This document shows, piece by piece, positions 1 to 5,601 of a DNA stretch of 6,439 nucleotides. A program made the translations under genes and the position numbers. Every line of letters begins with the position of its first letter. Positions within the stretch are counted from its first letter, which is position 1. Below the pieces are notes generated by a model that was not told the origin of the DNA, made no database searches, and saw only the letters and a program-made list of their open reading frames with translations. The stretch comes from Spirochaetota bacterium (lineage in GTDB: Bacteria; Spirochaetota; UBA4802; UBA5550), in the NCBI GenBank assembly GCA_022704585.1, contig JAKJGD010000130.1:1-6439 (forward strand). Direction: 5' to 3'.

Positions 1-369
1 GATGGGGCCCATGACCAGGAATACCGTGGCCGTTACCATGATGAACCTGTCGTGCGGACCGGCCTGGTCCGCGACCGGGATGATAAGATAGAGTAAATTT
101 CCATATGCGAAGAACAGGGTGACGAAGAGTATTATGAGGACGCATGTTCGTACCCGGGCGGGCGACTCGCCGAAATCAATAGCGTACATCTTTCCTATCA
201 GGAGCGGCAGGAAATATATCGCACAGGCGAGGAAGATCTGAATGAACGGGACCCCGCAGGGCCGGAACGCGGCTATCCGGTCGAAATAATACTCCAGGAG
301 CAGGGGAAAAAGGATGAGCGCGGCGTCATATGCCAGTTCGTTCAGCTTGAGCCCTTTTTTTACCATCAT
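1..369 (-). CDS. Multi-pass membrane protein, C-terminus beyond window edge
   Basis: I do not recognise the family. Reading the minus strand from the ATG at 369 gives 123 codons with no stop before the window edge, so the C-terminal part is missing. The start is MMVKKGLKLNELAY. About four hydrophobic stretches follow, near residues 14-28, 41-59, 75-97 and 107-123, separated by short charged loops. This is the pattern of a polytopic inner-membrane protein. There is no cleavable signal peptide and no visible catalytic motif. The start is supported by a purine-rich GAGGGAAGG just upstream on the minus strand. The second ATG at 366 is equally possible. The gene is transcribed divergently from the acyl-hydrolase gene at 536, with 166 bp between the starts. 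Coding status is fairly sure from the open frame, hydrophobic periodicity and ribosome binding site; function is unknown. Confidence 0.7.
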   Translation of the reverse strand, partial: MMVKKGLKLNELAYDAALILFPLLLEYYFDRIAAFRPCGVPFIQIFLACAIYFLPLLIGKMYAIDFGESPARVRTCVLIILFVTLFFAYGNLLYLIIPVADQAGPHDRFIMVTATVFLVMGPI

Positions 370-427
370 GCCTTCCCTCGCGTGTAACACCCGGCCCCCG
401 GCACCATCATATGAATGTTTGGGCCCG

Positions 428-456
428 AATTTACTATTTGACGATCGGCAGGTCAA
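428..456 (-). promoter_or_regulatory. Candidate sigma-70-like promoter for the leftward membrane gene
   Basis: On the minus strand a TTGACC (451-456) lies 17 bp from TAAATT (428-433), which gives a good -35, correct spacing and a mediocre -10. A second possible -10, TATGAT at 406-411, lies closer to the gene but has no good -35. Prediction by eye only. Confidence 0.3.
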
Positions 457-467
457 GATGTTATTGT
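438..467 (+). promoter_or_regulatory. Candidate sigma-70-like promoter for the acyl-hydrolase gene
   Basis: TTGACG (438-443) is followed after 18 bp by TATTGT (462-467), giving a leader of about 60 nt before the ATG at 536. The element overlaps the candidate leftward promoter (428-456), so the two genes may compete for polymerase. Prediction by eye only. Confidence 0.35.
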
Positions 468-468
468 T

Positions 469-510
469 CCCGCGCCAGCAGAGCGCGGGCCCGCGTATTG
501 CCGGCGGGCC
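469..510 (+). promoter_or_regulatory. Two overlapping GC-rich hairpins in the leader of the acyl-hydrolase gene
   Basis: Arms CCCGCGC (469-475) and GCGCGGG (483-489) form a perfect 7-bp stem with a 7-nt loop. Arms GGCCCGC (488-494) and GCGGGCC (504-510) form a second 7-bp stem with a 9-nt loop. The arms share positions 488-489, so the full hairpins cannot both form. The junction is also a perfect 12-bp palindrome (484-495). The second hairpin ends 12 nt before the AGGAGA ribosome binding site. There is no U-run, so this is not a simple terminator. It could be a leader structure or a protein-binding palindrome. Confidence 0.4.
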
Positions 511-535
511 GGATATACCACCAGGAGAAAAACGG

Positions 536-2242
536 ATGACCCACAGGATGCTGCATGTAAAGGCTTTGATCATGGCGGCGGTCATTGCTGCGGCACCCCT
601 CGCGCTGGACGCCGCGGACCGCGGGGCGCGGAGCTACGGCCCCGCTACCCTTGAGTACCGCTTGGGCGTCCCCTTCCTGAAGCTGTCCGGCAGCTACTAT
701 GACATGGGCTTCCAGTACGGCACGCTCATGAAGGACGAGGTCAAGACAGCCTACTCCGACATGGACCGGTCGGTGAAGGCGTTTTTCAGCATGGTCCCGC
801 CGATCCTGCGGCCCCTGGCGCGGCTCGTGTACAACCACGTGGCGTCGAAAAAAGGGAAAACGATCCCCCGGGACTACCGGGATGAGCTGCGCGGCTTTGC
901 CGACGCCACCGGCCTCGAGTATGATTACATCATCCGGACCCTGTTCATCTCCGACATTGTGGGGAGCCTGGGCTGCACCTCGGGCATAGCCACGGGCGGC
1001 GGTACGGTCATTCACGGCCGCAACCTCGATTTTCCTCCCACGACACTGGGCCGCTATCCCCTTGTGGTGGATTACCGGCCCGCAGGGAAGCGCGGGTACA
1101 CGCTCGTCGGCATCGTCGGCTACCTGCCGGCCCTGAGCGGCATGAACGAGGCGGGTATCTCGATCACGCTCAACCTGAGCTTCATGGCGGAGGACTACAA
1201 AAAGCCGGTCATGCCGGTGGGATACAAGATCAGGGACCTCCTCGGGTCGGCCGCGAGCCTGGAGGAGGTCGATGCCCTGATGAAGGGTTACGCGAGCGAC
1301 CAGGGCTGGTTCTTCACCGTAGCCAGCGCCCCGGACAAAAGCGGCGTCATTTACAACATCGCCGGCGGCGAGATCAGGAAAAGCCCCCTGTCCGGGGCCG
1401 GCGTGTTCGTGGAAAACCGGTTCCTCTTCGAGGACATGAACATGAAATACAAGACGCTCGAGGACTCGGGCGGGGACTACAACGTGAACAGGACGGAAAC
1501 GGTCGGTGAGAGGCTTCCCCTGGTCAGGAGCGTAGACGACATGACGGCGCTGCTGCGCAGCACCGACTATTACGGCTACCGGGACATTAGCGGGAAGTTC
1601 ACCGTCAACAACTACGAGACCGTGCAGTCAATGGTGCTCGTCCCGGCGACGGGCGACATCTATTTTTCCTCCGCGCCGATGTATGCGGGGCTTTCCCGCT
1701 GGCTCAGGTACAACCGGAAGACCGGGGCCGTCTCGGTCTATCGCGAAGCGGACCCCCGGATGGGGGGTGACGAGATGCGCGGCATGATCGCCTGGGCGGA
1801 CCTGCTCTACGCGGACCCGAAGAAGGCGCTGGGCGAGCTCAAGGCTGCCGGGAGCGCGGGCCCGTTCCAGCTCGCCATGGCCTACCGGCTCTGGCAGTTT
1901 GACCCGGACCTCATCGACCTTGCCGGTCTCATCCCCTCCATGGACCGGGCCATCGAAAAACTTCCGGATGACGCGACGTTCCTCCTGATGAAGGGAGACG
2001 CACTCCTGTCCGCGAAAAAATATGGCGAGGCGGCGGCCGTTCTCGAGCAGGGACTGAAGTCAGGGATCGCGGCGCCAGGCGATATCATGATGCTGAACGC
2101 CGTGCTGGCGAAAACCTACCATAAAACGGGAAACAAAAAACAGGCCGCGCTGCACGCGGACACGGCCCTCTCGATGCTGACCCGCTACCGGCTGAAAGGC
2201 GAACAGAAAAAGCTCAAGCGGCAGCTCGAGCGGATCAGGTAA
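536..2242 (+). CDS. Secreted Ntn-type acyl/amide hydrolase (choloylglycine hydrolase / C45-like) with TPR-like C-terminus
   Basis: 568 aa. The start at 536 is chosen because AGGAGA lies 8 nt upstream and the first residues form a signal peptide (hydrophobic core about 9-24, cleavage near A26-A27). Earlier in-frame ATGs would run the gene into the divergent gene. After export, residues 50-75 carry the G-x-Y-Y-D-M-G-x-Q-Y-G motif typical of C45/phospholipase-B-like acylhydrolases. The core has the nucleophile motif GCTS with Cys147, then GRNLDF at 161-166 (R162, D165), spaced almost as Cys2, Arg18 and Asp21 in choloylglycine hydrolase. GMNEAGIS follows at 202-209, and N294 may be the oxyanion asparagine. 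In this superfamily the Cys becomes N-terminal by autocleavage, here probably between G146 and C147. The likely reaction is hydrolysis or transfer of an amide-linked acyl group in the periplasm or outside; the substrate cannot be read from sequence. Residues 480-550 hold two TPR-like helix pairs, making the protein longer than the roughly 330-400-aa core enzymes. An intrinsic terminator follows 11 nt after the stop. Confidence 0.88.
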   Translation: MTHRMLHVKALIMAAVIAAAPLALDAADRGARSYGPATLEYRLGVPFLKLSGSYYDMGFQYGTLMKDEVKTAYSDMDRSVKAFFSMVPPILRPLARLVYNHVASKKGKTIPRDYRDELRGFADATGLEYDYIIRTLFISDIVGSLGCTSGIATGGGTVIHGRNLDFPPTTLGRYPLVVDYRPAGKRGYTLVGIVGYLPALSGMNEAGISITLNLSFMAEDYKKPVMPVGYKIRDLLGSAASLEEVDALMKGYASDQGWFFTVASAPDKSGVIYNIAGGEIRKSPLSGAGVFVENRFLFEDMNMKYKTLEDSGGDYNVNRTETVGERLPLVRSVDDMTALLRSTDYYGYRDISGKFTVNNYETVQSMVLVPATGDIYFSSAPMYAGLSRWLRYNRKTGAVSVYREADPRMGGDEMRGMIAWADLLYADPKKALGELKAAGSAGPFQLAMAYRLWQFDPDLIDLAGLIPSMDRAIEKLPDDATFLLMKGDALLSAKKYGEAAAVLEQGLKSGIAAPGDIMMLNAVLAKTYHKTGNKKQAALHADTALSMLTRYRLKGEQKKLKRQLERIR

Positions 2243-2253
2243 GGCCCGGCCCG

Positions 2254-2282
2254 CACCGGCGCGGCGCTCGCGCCGGTGTTTT
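2254..2282 (+). terminator. Strong rho-independent terminator of the acyl-hydrolase gene
   Basis: A perfect 10-bp stem CACCGGCGCG / CGCGCCGGTG (2254-2263 and 2269-2278) with a 5-nt loop is followed directly by TTTT. It begins 11 nt after the TAA stop and protects the convergent lipase gene from read-through. Confidence 0.85.
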
Positions 2283-2309
2283 CCCGCGAGAGCTCCTTCC
2301 TGACGCAAC

Positions 2310-2339
2310 AAGGCCAGGGCGGCAAAGCCCCGGCCTTTT
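2310..2339 (+). terminator. Second terminator-like hairpin between convergent genes
   Basis: AAGGCC plus GGGC pair with GCCC plus GGCCTT (2310-2320 and 2327-2337), with one A-C mismatch and a 6-nt loop. The 3' arm runs into TTTT on the plus strand. It probably backs up the stronger hairpin at 2254-2282. On the minus strand the T-run is poor, so use by the lipase transcript is less likely. Confidence 0.5.
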
Positions 2340-2358
2340 GATGTCACGCCCGATCCGG

Positions 2359-2379
2359 GACCGGCTTTCCCGGCCGGTC
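2359..2379 (-). terminator. Possible weak terminator hairpin downstream of the lipase gene
   Basis: A perfect 7-bp inverted repeat GACCGGC / GCCGGTC (2359-2365, 2373-2379) with a 7-nt loop starts 7 bp after the lipase stop. No T-run follows on the minus strand, so it may instead be a 3'-end stabiliser or a factor-dependent stop. Confidence 0.3.
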
Positions 2380-2386
2380 AGGTCGT

Positions 2387-3307
2387 TCAGAACCCGCGCT
2401 TCTGCAGATCCTTCGCAACGCCGACATAGAAATCGGGAGCGTTGAACCCCGGTGTGATCCCGAACAGGTGGCCGATTTCCATGAAATGGTCAAGGCCGCC
2501 GCACCACCATGATCCGGTCAGCTCGCCGCGGAAATTTCCCCACTTCGCGCTGTTGACGGAAACCATGCAGTCATTGGGCCCGTCAATCGAGCTGATGTAC
2601 AGGTTGAGCGGCGTCGATACGATCGCCGTGGGGGTGAAGGTCTTGATCCTTCCCGCGTAGCTCTGGTAGTAGATCCCGGCAACGTCTTTCACGTTGGGAT
2701 TGAAGGTATTCGCCATGAATCTGGTCGAGAGGTTGATGATCGCGGCCTCGGCATTGGGGCTCTCATTCTTAAAGAAAACCTTATAGAAAAGATTTACAAT
2801 GCCCGCGACAATGTCGCGGCTCGCGCCGGACGGCAGGATCCCGAGGACGGCGTCGGCAACCGGCGATCCCCGGTGTACGCCCGAGATGCTGGTTATGGAG
2901 GCCACCAGGTCCGCGCCCCTTACCACCCTGCCGTTTACCACGGCCGAGATGTTCGAAACGAGGTACCGGGCATCCAGCGCGCCCTGGGAATGCGCCACGA
3001 TGTTGAACTTTGTATAGGAAGGATGTGTCGCTTTAATATAGAGAAGCTCGTTGAACACTTCCTGCGCGCGGCTCGCGGTGCTGTTGAAGCAGTCCTGCTT
3101 CGTTACATATACGGTATAGCCCTCGTCCTCCAGGGCGCTTTTGACGCCGTAGAAGTAGTCGACGCCGAGAATGTTTATATCGCTCATTGCTATGCCGTGA
3201 ATGAGAACAACGGGATAGCGGGTCGGCACGCTGGAGGAGCTTCCCCCGGCAAACGCGGCAGAGGTAATGAGCATCAACCCGATCATTATGGCGAACATCT
3301 TTTTCAT
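2387..3307 (-). CDS. Secreted triacylglycerol lipase, Pseudomonas family I-like alpha/beta hydrolase
   Basis: 306 aa, close to the 311-aa precursor of P. aeruginosa LipA. The signal peptide ends in AFA (cleavage after residue 20) and is followed by a Gly/Ser-rich stretch. The mature part opens with YPVVLIHGI (31-39; HG forms the oxyanion region), then VDYFYGVKSAL as in family I lipases. The nucleophile elbow is AHSQG (105-109, Ser107), followed by SISGVHRGSPVAD (140-152). By alignment from memory with LipA, the catalytic acid is D246 in GPNDCMVS and the catalytic His is H274 in GLDHFMEIGHLFG. The enzyme should hydrolyse ester bonds of acylglycerols outside the cytoplasm. The LipA calcium ligand two residues after the catalytic His (Asp) is Met276 here, and the disulfide Cys near the acid is missing. 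No lipase foldase gene is in the window. The start is fixed by AAGGAGG 5 nt upstream; an in-frame ATG at 3382 lacks this site and would bury the signal peptide. The gene lies 261 bp downstream of the membrane AraC regulator on the same strand. Confidence 0.9.
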   Translation of the reverse strand: MKKMFAIMIGLMLITSAAFAGGSSSSVPTRYPVVLIHGIAMSDINILGVDYFYGVKSALEDEGYTVYVTKQDCFNSTASRAQEVFNELLYIKATHPSYTKFNIVAHSQGALDARYLVSNISAVVNGRVVRGADLVASITSISGVHRGSPVADAVLGILPSGASRDIVAGIVNLFYKVFFKNESPNAEAAIINLSTRFMANTFNPNVKDVAGIYYQSYAGRIKTFTPTAIVSTPLNLYISSIDGPNDCMVSVNSAKWGNFRGELTGSWWCGGLDHFMEIGHLFGITPGFNAPDFYVGVAKDLQKRGF

Positions 3308-3312
3308 AACAT

Positions 3313-3319
3313 CCTCCTT
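3313..3319 (-). promoter_or_regulatory. Consensus ribosome binding site of the lipase gene
   Basis: The minus strand reads AAGGAGG, 5 nt before the ATG at 3307. It is the best Shine-Dalgarno match in the window, sets the start against the longer reading frame, and suggests strong translation. Confidence 0.85.
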
Positions 3320-3364
3320 GAATACCGTTTGTAGCGACCGGCGTTTAAAAACCATCCAGCCGGT

Positions 3365-3382
3365 ATGTAACATATATAACAT
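3365..3382 (-). repeat. Tandem 9-bp repeat over the lipase promoter start region
   Basis: The minus strand reads ATGTTATAT followed immediately by ATGTTACAT, two copies differing at one base. The repeat covers the candidate -10 and the presumed transcription start, where a bound regulator would block initiation. It may also be chance in an AT-rich patch. Confidence 0.4.
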
Positions 3383-3407
3383 AAAAACCGTCCGGTTGTC
3401 TTGCCAA
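3378..3407 (-). promoter_or_regulatory. Candidate sigma-70-like promoter of the lipase gene
   Basis: On the minus strand TTGGCA (3402-3407, 5 of 6 to the -35 consensus) lies 18 bp before TATGTT (3378-3383, 4 of 6 to the -10), inside an AT-rich patch that stands out from its surroundings. The predicted leader is about 65 nt. A tandem repeat overlaps the -10 and the expected start point. Confidence 0.45.
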
Positions 3408-3568
3408 GGGGAGATCGATCTTAAAATGTCGCGGGATTACTCTTTTACAGATCCGGAAGCGGCCGAAGCCCGGGTGCAAAAACAAGCACGATCTTTTTTT
3501 GGCGAGTGCATGCGTATCGCGGTACAGAGCGGGTAAAAAGAGGCGAGAACCGGGTTAACGAAGATTCG

Positions 3569-5263
3569 TTACTTCCTGTTTTGCTTCCGGTATTTCTCCG
3601 CGGTCATGCCGAAATACCTGGGGAACACGCGGTTAAAGGTCCGCAGGCTGTCAAACCCTACCGCGAAAGCGATGTTTATGATGGTATCGTCGGTTTCGAT
3701 GAGCTTTGCCGCCGCGTCCCTGACCCTCAACTCGTTGATATAGTCTCCGAGCTTTTTACTGGTAAAGGACTTGAACAGCTTTCCCAGGCTGTCCGGATGC
3801 ACATCCACGGTCGCGGCCAGCCCTTCCCGGGAAATGTCGAAGGTGTAGTTTTCATGGATATAGCTGACCACCTTCTGGATCTTCTCTTCCGCCATGTCCG
3901 AGATGACCGGATACGACCGTTTCGGGGACGCGCTCGATTCCTGGATGCGCTCGTTCAGCAGGGCGTTCTCGATGATGAAGTTTTCCAGGCTGGTATTGAG
4001 GTCGACGATCTCGTCCATGATCCTTGCGTACCGCGCCACCAGCACCAGCGCCGTGCCCACGTACAGGCCCGCGGCCGCGTAGGGGAACATCATGTACTGG
4101 AACCAGCTCCCGAGCACGTTCTGGTCCGTGTCGAGCACCTTCATTAAATAGAGCGCGCCGTCGTGCAGGGCGGCTATGACGACGATGATGCCAAAAAAGC
4201 TGAACTGTTTCGCGTACGGATGCTTCTTCCGGAGGGCGGAGATATGGCACGAGATATTGTACGGCCCGATAAGGTACGTGACCGCGATCATGATGACGGC
4301 GTTGACGCGCAGATTGGCAGTATCGACCAGCACCACCGAAAGCAGCACCACCACGGCAAGGTAGAGCCAGAGGACCGTCTCCACCCGCTTGCGCTTCAGG
4401 TCGTAGATGCGGTGAAGGAAGATCGGGTGCGCCACGTTCACCGCCGCCCACCCGATGCCCAGGACCCGGAACCTGTTCAGGAGGGACCCGTAGAGGTTCC
4501 AGTACGTGCACAGTTCGAGTACCATCACGAGGCCACAGAGGAGCTGGAGGCAATAGAACAGGTGGTCCTGCGCGTCCGGCCTCGTGATGAAGAAAAAGAT
4601 CGAGATAAACAGGAGCGTGAACCCCATGGCAATGATGAAGTAGGACAGGTCGATGAGAAGAAAGGTGTCCCAGGCCTTGCCCGACTTCCATTCCGTTGCG
4701 CTCGTGATCGCCATGGTCCCGAGCACTTCGCAGAACAGGTAATAGGACACCCGTATGGCTATGACGTTGTCCGCGCCGTAACGGATGAAGTCCCCGCGCG
4801 CCGTGTAATTGCGCGGATGGTTCCACATGGAGTGCGCGTCCGGCGGGAACGAGCCCGTGGCGCCGACCATGGTCCCGTTCAGGTAGGTCTCGTCCGCGTT
4901 GCCGATCCTCCCGAGCTTCAGGCCCAGGGCCTTATCCTGAAGAGCGCCATCGATGCGGACCGTCTTCCGCAGCCAGACGACCCCCTCCGTCCTCGCCAGG
5001 CCGCCGGAGTGTGCGAGAATGTAGGGCATGATGCTCCCGGGCAGTGAGACCGTGTCCCACGACGCGTCGTTGTACTCCGGCGCCGCGAATCTCGCGTCAT
5101 CGCCGATCATGACCTTCCACCCGCCCGCAAGGGATACGGGCGTATCCAGGGAGGCCACCGATACGGCGCCGGCCCCCGCTTCGGCCCGGGACCCGGGAAC
5201 GCCGGCCACGAGGAGAATCATGACCGCGGCGGCAGAAAGTTTCATTATACTGGACGATTTCAT
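3569..5263 (-). CDS. Membrane-embedded AraC-family regulator: exported jelly-roll domain, 7TM core, C-terminal HTH
   Basis: 564 aa from the ATG at 5263, preferred over the ATG at 5269 because GGTGAG sits 8 nt upstream of it and only 2 nt from the other. A signal-like segment covers about 7-28. Residues 38-190 resemble the jelly-roll sugar-binding domain of glycoside hydrolase family 2 and related proteins: GGW near 47, N-D-A-S-W near 65-69, LPG near 74, YLNG at 127-130, and GADNVIAIRV at 163-172. Seven hydrophobic segments follow, near 201-226, 234-254, 266-285, 297-314, 320-340, 353-373 and 385-410, as in 7TMR-DISM receptors. A short helical, coiled-coil-like linker (411-445) leads to an AraC DNA-binding domain (455-560), with helix-turn-helix 1 near 477-503 and helix-turn-helix 2 near 527-550 (IAFAVGFDSLRTFNRVF, then YFG). 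The layout implies a one-component transmembrane regulator that senses a ligand outside and binds DNA from the membrane. No kinase, receiver or cyclase domain is present. Likely targets by position are the downstream lipase, itself or the divergent DUF2207 gene; this is inferred. Confidence 0.87.
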   Translation of the reverse strand: MKSSSIMKLSAAAVMILLVAGVPGSRAEAGAGAVSVASLDTPVSLAGGWKVMIGDDARFAAPEYNDASWDTVSLPGSIMPYILAHSGGLARTEGVVWLRKTVRIDGALQDKALGLKLGRIGNADETYLNGTMVGATGSFPPDAHSMWNHPRNYTARGDFIRYGADNVIAIRVSYYLFCEVLGTMAITSATEWKSGKAWDTFLLIDLSYFIIAMGFTLLFISIFFFITRPDAQDHLFYCLQLLCGLVMVLELCTYWNLYGSLLNRFRVLGIGWAAVNVAHPIFLHRIYDLKRKRVETVLWLYLAVVVLLSVVLVDTANLRVNAVIMIAVTYLIGPYNISCHISALRKKHPYAKQFSFFGIIVVIAALHDGALYLMKVLDTDQNVLGSWFQYMMFPYAAAGLYVGTALVLVARYARIMDEIVDLNTSLENFIIENALLNERIQESSASPKRSYPVISDMAEEKIQKVVSYIHENYTFDISREGLAATVDVHPDSLGKLFKSFTSKKLGDYINELRVRDAAAKLIETDDTIINIAFAVGFDSLRTFNRVFPRYFGMTAEKYRKQNRK

Positions 5264-5299
5264 GGACATGTCTCACCATCGGGATGTTTCCGGGTACCG

Positions 5300-5325
5300 G
5301 GCGCCCTGCTGACCGGAGGGGCGCC
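5300..5325 (-). promoter_or_regulatory. Inverted repeat in the leader of the AraC regulator gene
   Basis: Perfect arms GGCGCCC (5300-5306) and GGGCGCC (5319-5325) are separated by 12 nt, about 36 bp upstream of the regulator start. It could be a leader hairpin or an operator. There is no T-run to make it a terminator. Confidence 0.4.
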
Positions 5326-5344
5326 GCTCGGTCCCTGCTCGTGA

Positions 5345-5377
5345 ATAATACATTCCGGGCCGCGGGGAAAAAGTCAA
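5345..5377 (-). promoter_or_regulatory. Weak candidate promoter of the AraC regulator gene
   Basis: On the minus strand TATTAT (5345-5350) is a good -10, but the nearest good -35, TTGACT (5372-5377), is 21 bp away, longer than usual. Such spacing would fit an activator-dependent promoter, or the match is chance. Confidence 0.25.
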
Positions 5378-5453
5378 TATCTATTCTGATGCTGACAGGC
5401 CGGATCAAAAATCAATATGCCGGCATGCTAAATCAGATCCTGCATAAAATGCT

Positions 5454-5478
5454 GGACAATGTCCGTAATTGATATAAA
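5454..5478 (+). promoter_or_regulatory. Candidate extended -10 promoter with upstream palindrome, for the DUF2207 gene
   Basis: TG-A-TATAAA (5470-5478) matches an extended -10 element, which often works without a strong -35; no good -35 is seen. The perfect 11-bp inverted repeat GGACA-A-TGTCC (5454-5464) lies 5 bp upstream, inside the polymerase footprint, where a regulator would act. Predicted leader about 115 nt. Confidence 0.4.
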
Positions 5479-5601
5479 CATATGACGATTTAAGAACCGT
5501 TCGCGCGCCCAACTTTCACGGTTCAGGCAGTCAGTTGCATGGTTTCATGCTGCTTTTCAGATAAACACCCGGGTCTGCATTTCACGCAAGGTCGATAGCC
5601 C

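Larger units (their letters stand above)
3308..3568. other. Intergenic region between regulator end and lipase start
   Basis: This 261-bp stretch holds the lipase ribosome binding site and candidate promoter at its left end, and a tandem 9-bp repeat (3365-3382). The rest shows no clear gene. A 36-codon plus-strand frame (3426-3536) is weak and is treated as a finding. I see no convincing intrinsic terminator after the regulator's stop at 3569, so read-through into the lipase gene is possible. Confidence 0.6.
5270..5601. other. Divergent intergenic region between regulator and DUF2207 gene
   Basis: These 332 bp carry no gene I can support. The left part, next to the regulator, is GC-rich with a 7-bp inverted repeat (5300-5325). 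The middle is AT-rich and holds a perfect 10-bp palindrome ATGCCGGCAT (5417-5426), two copies of TCAATAT 38 bp apart (5374-5380, 5412-5418), the palindrome GGACA-A-TGTCC (5454-5464) and an extended -10 (5470-5478). The right part is the leader of the DUF2207 gene, with a small GCATG/CATGC hairpin (5537-5550). Confidence 0.6.

Noticed and set aside
314..535. N-terminal extension of the acyl-hydrolase frame to the ATG at 314
   Set aside because: It overlaps the divergent membrane gene, lacks a ribosome binding site and would bury the signal peptide that begins at 536.
461..1015. Minus-strand open frame opposite the acyl-hydrolase start
   Set aside because: Antisense to a clear signal peptide and catalytic domain; composition is typical of a shadow frame.
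2873..3334. Plus-strand open frame opposite the lipase
   Set aside because: Antisense to the lipase catalytic core, with no recognisable domain.
3308..3382. 25-residue extension of the lipase start
   Set aside because: The consensus AAGGAGG and the signal peptide both point to the ATG at 3307, and the extension contains the candidate promoter -10.
3852..4826. Second minus-strand open frame within the regulator (324 codons)
   Set aside because: Out-of-frame shadow of the regulator with low-complexity Arg/His/Pro/Gly composition.
4163..5047. Long plus-strand open frame opposite the AraC regulator (294 codons)
   Set aside because: Rich in His, Arg, Asp and Glu with no domain pattern; a shadow caused by high third-position GC of the regulator gene.
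5537..5557. GCATG/CATGC hairpin followed by TTTT as an attenuator or riboswitch terminator
   Set aside because: The stem is only 5 bp and the T-run is separated and short; no aptamer-like conserved sequence is visible upstream.
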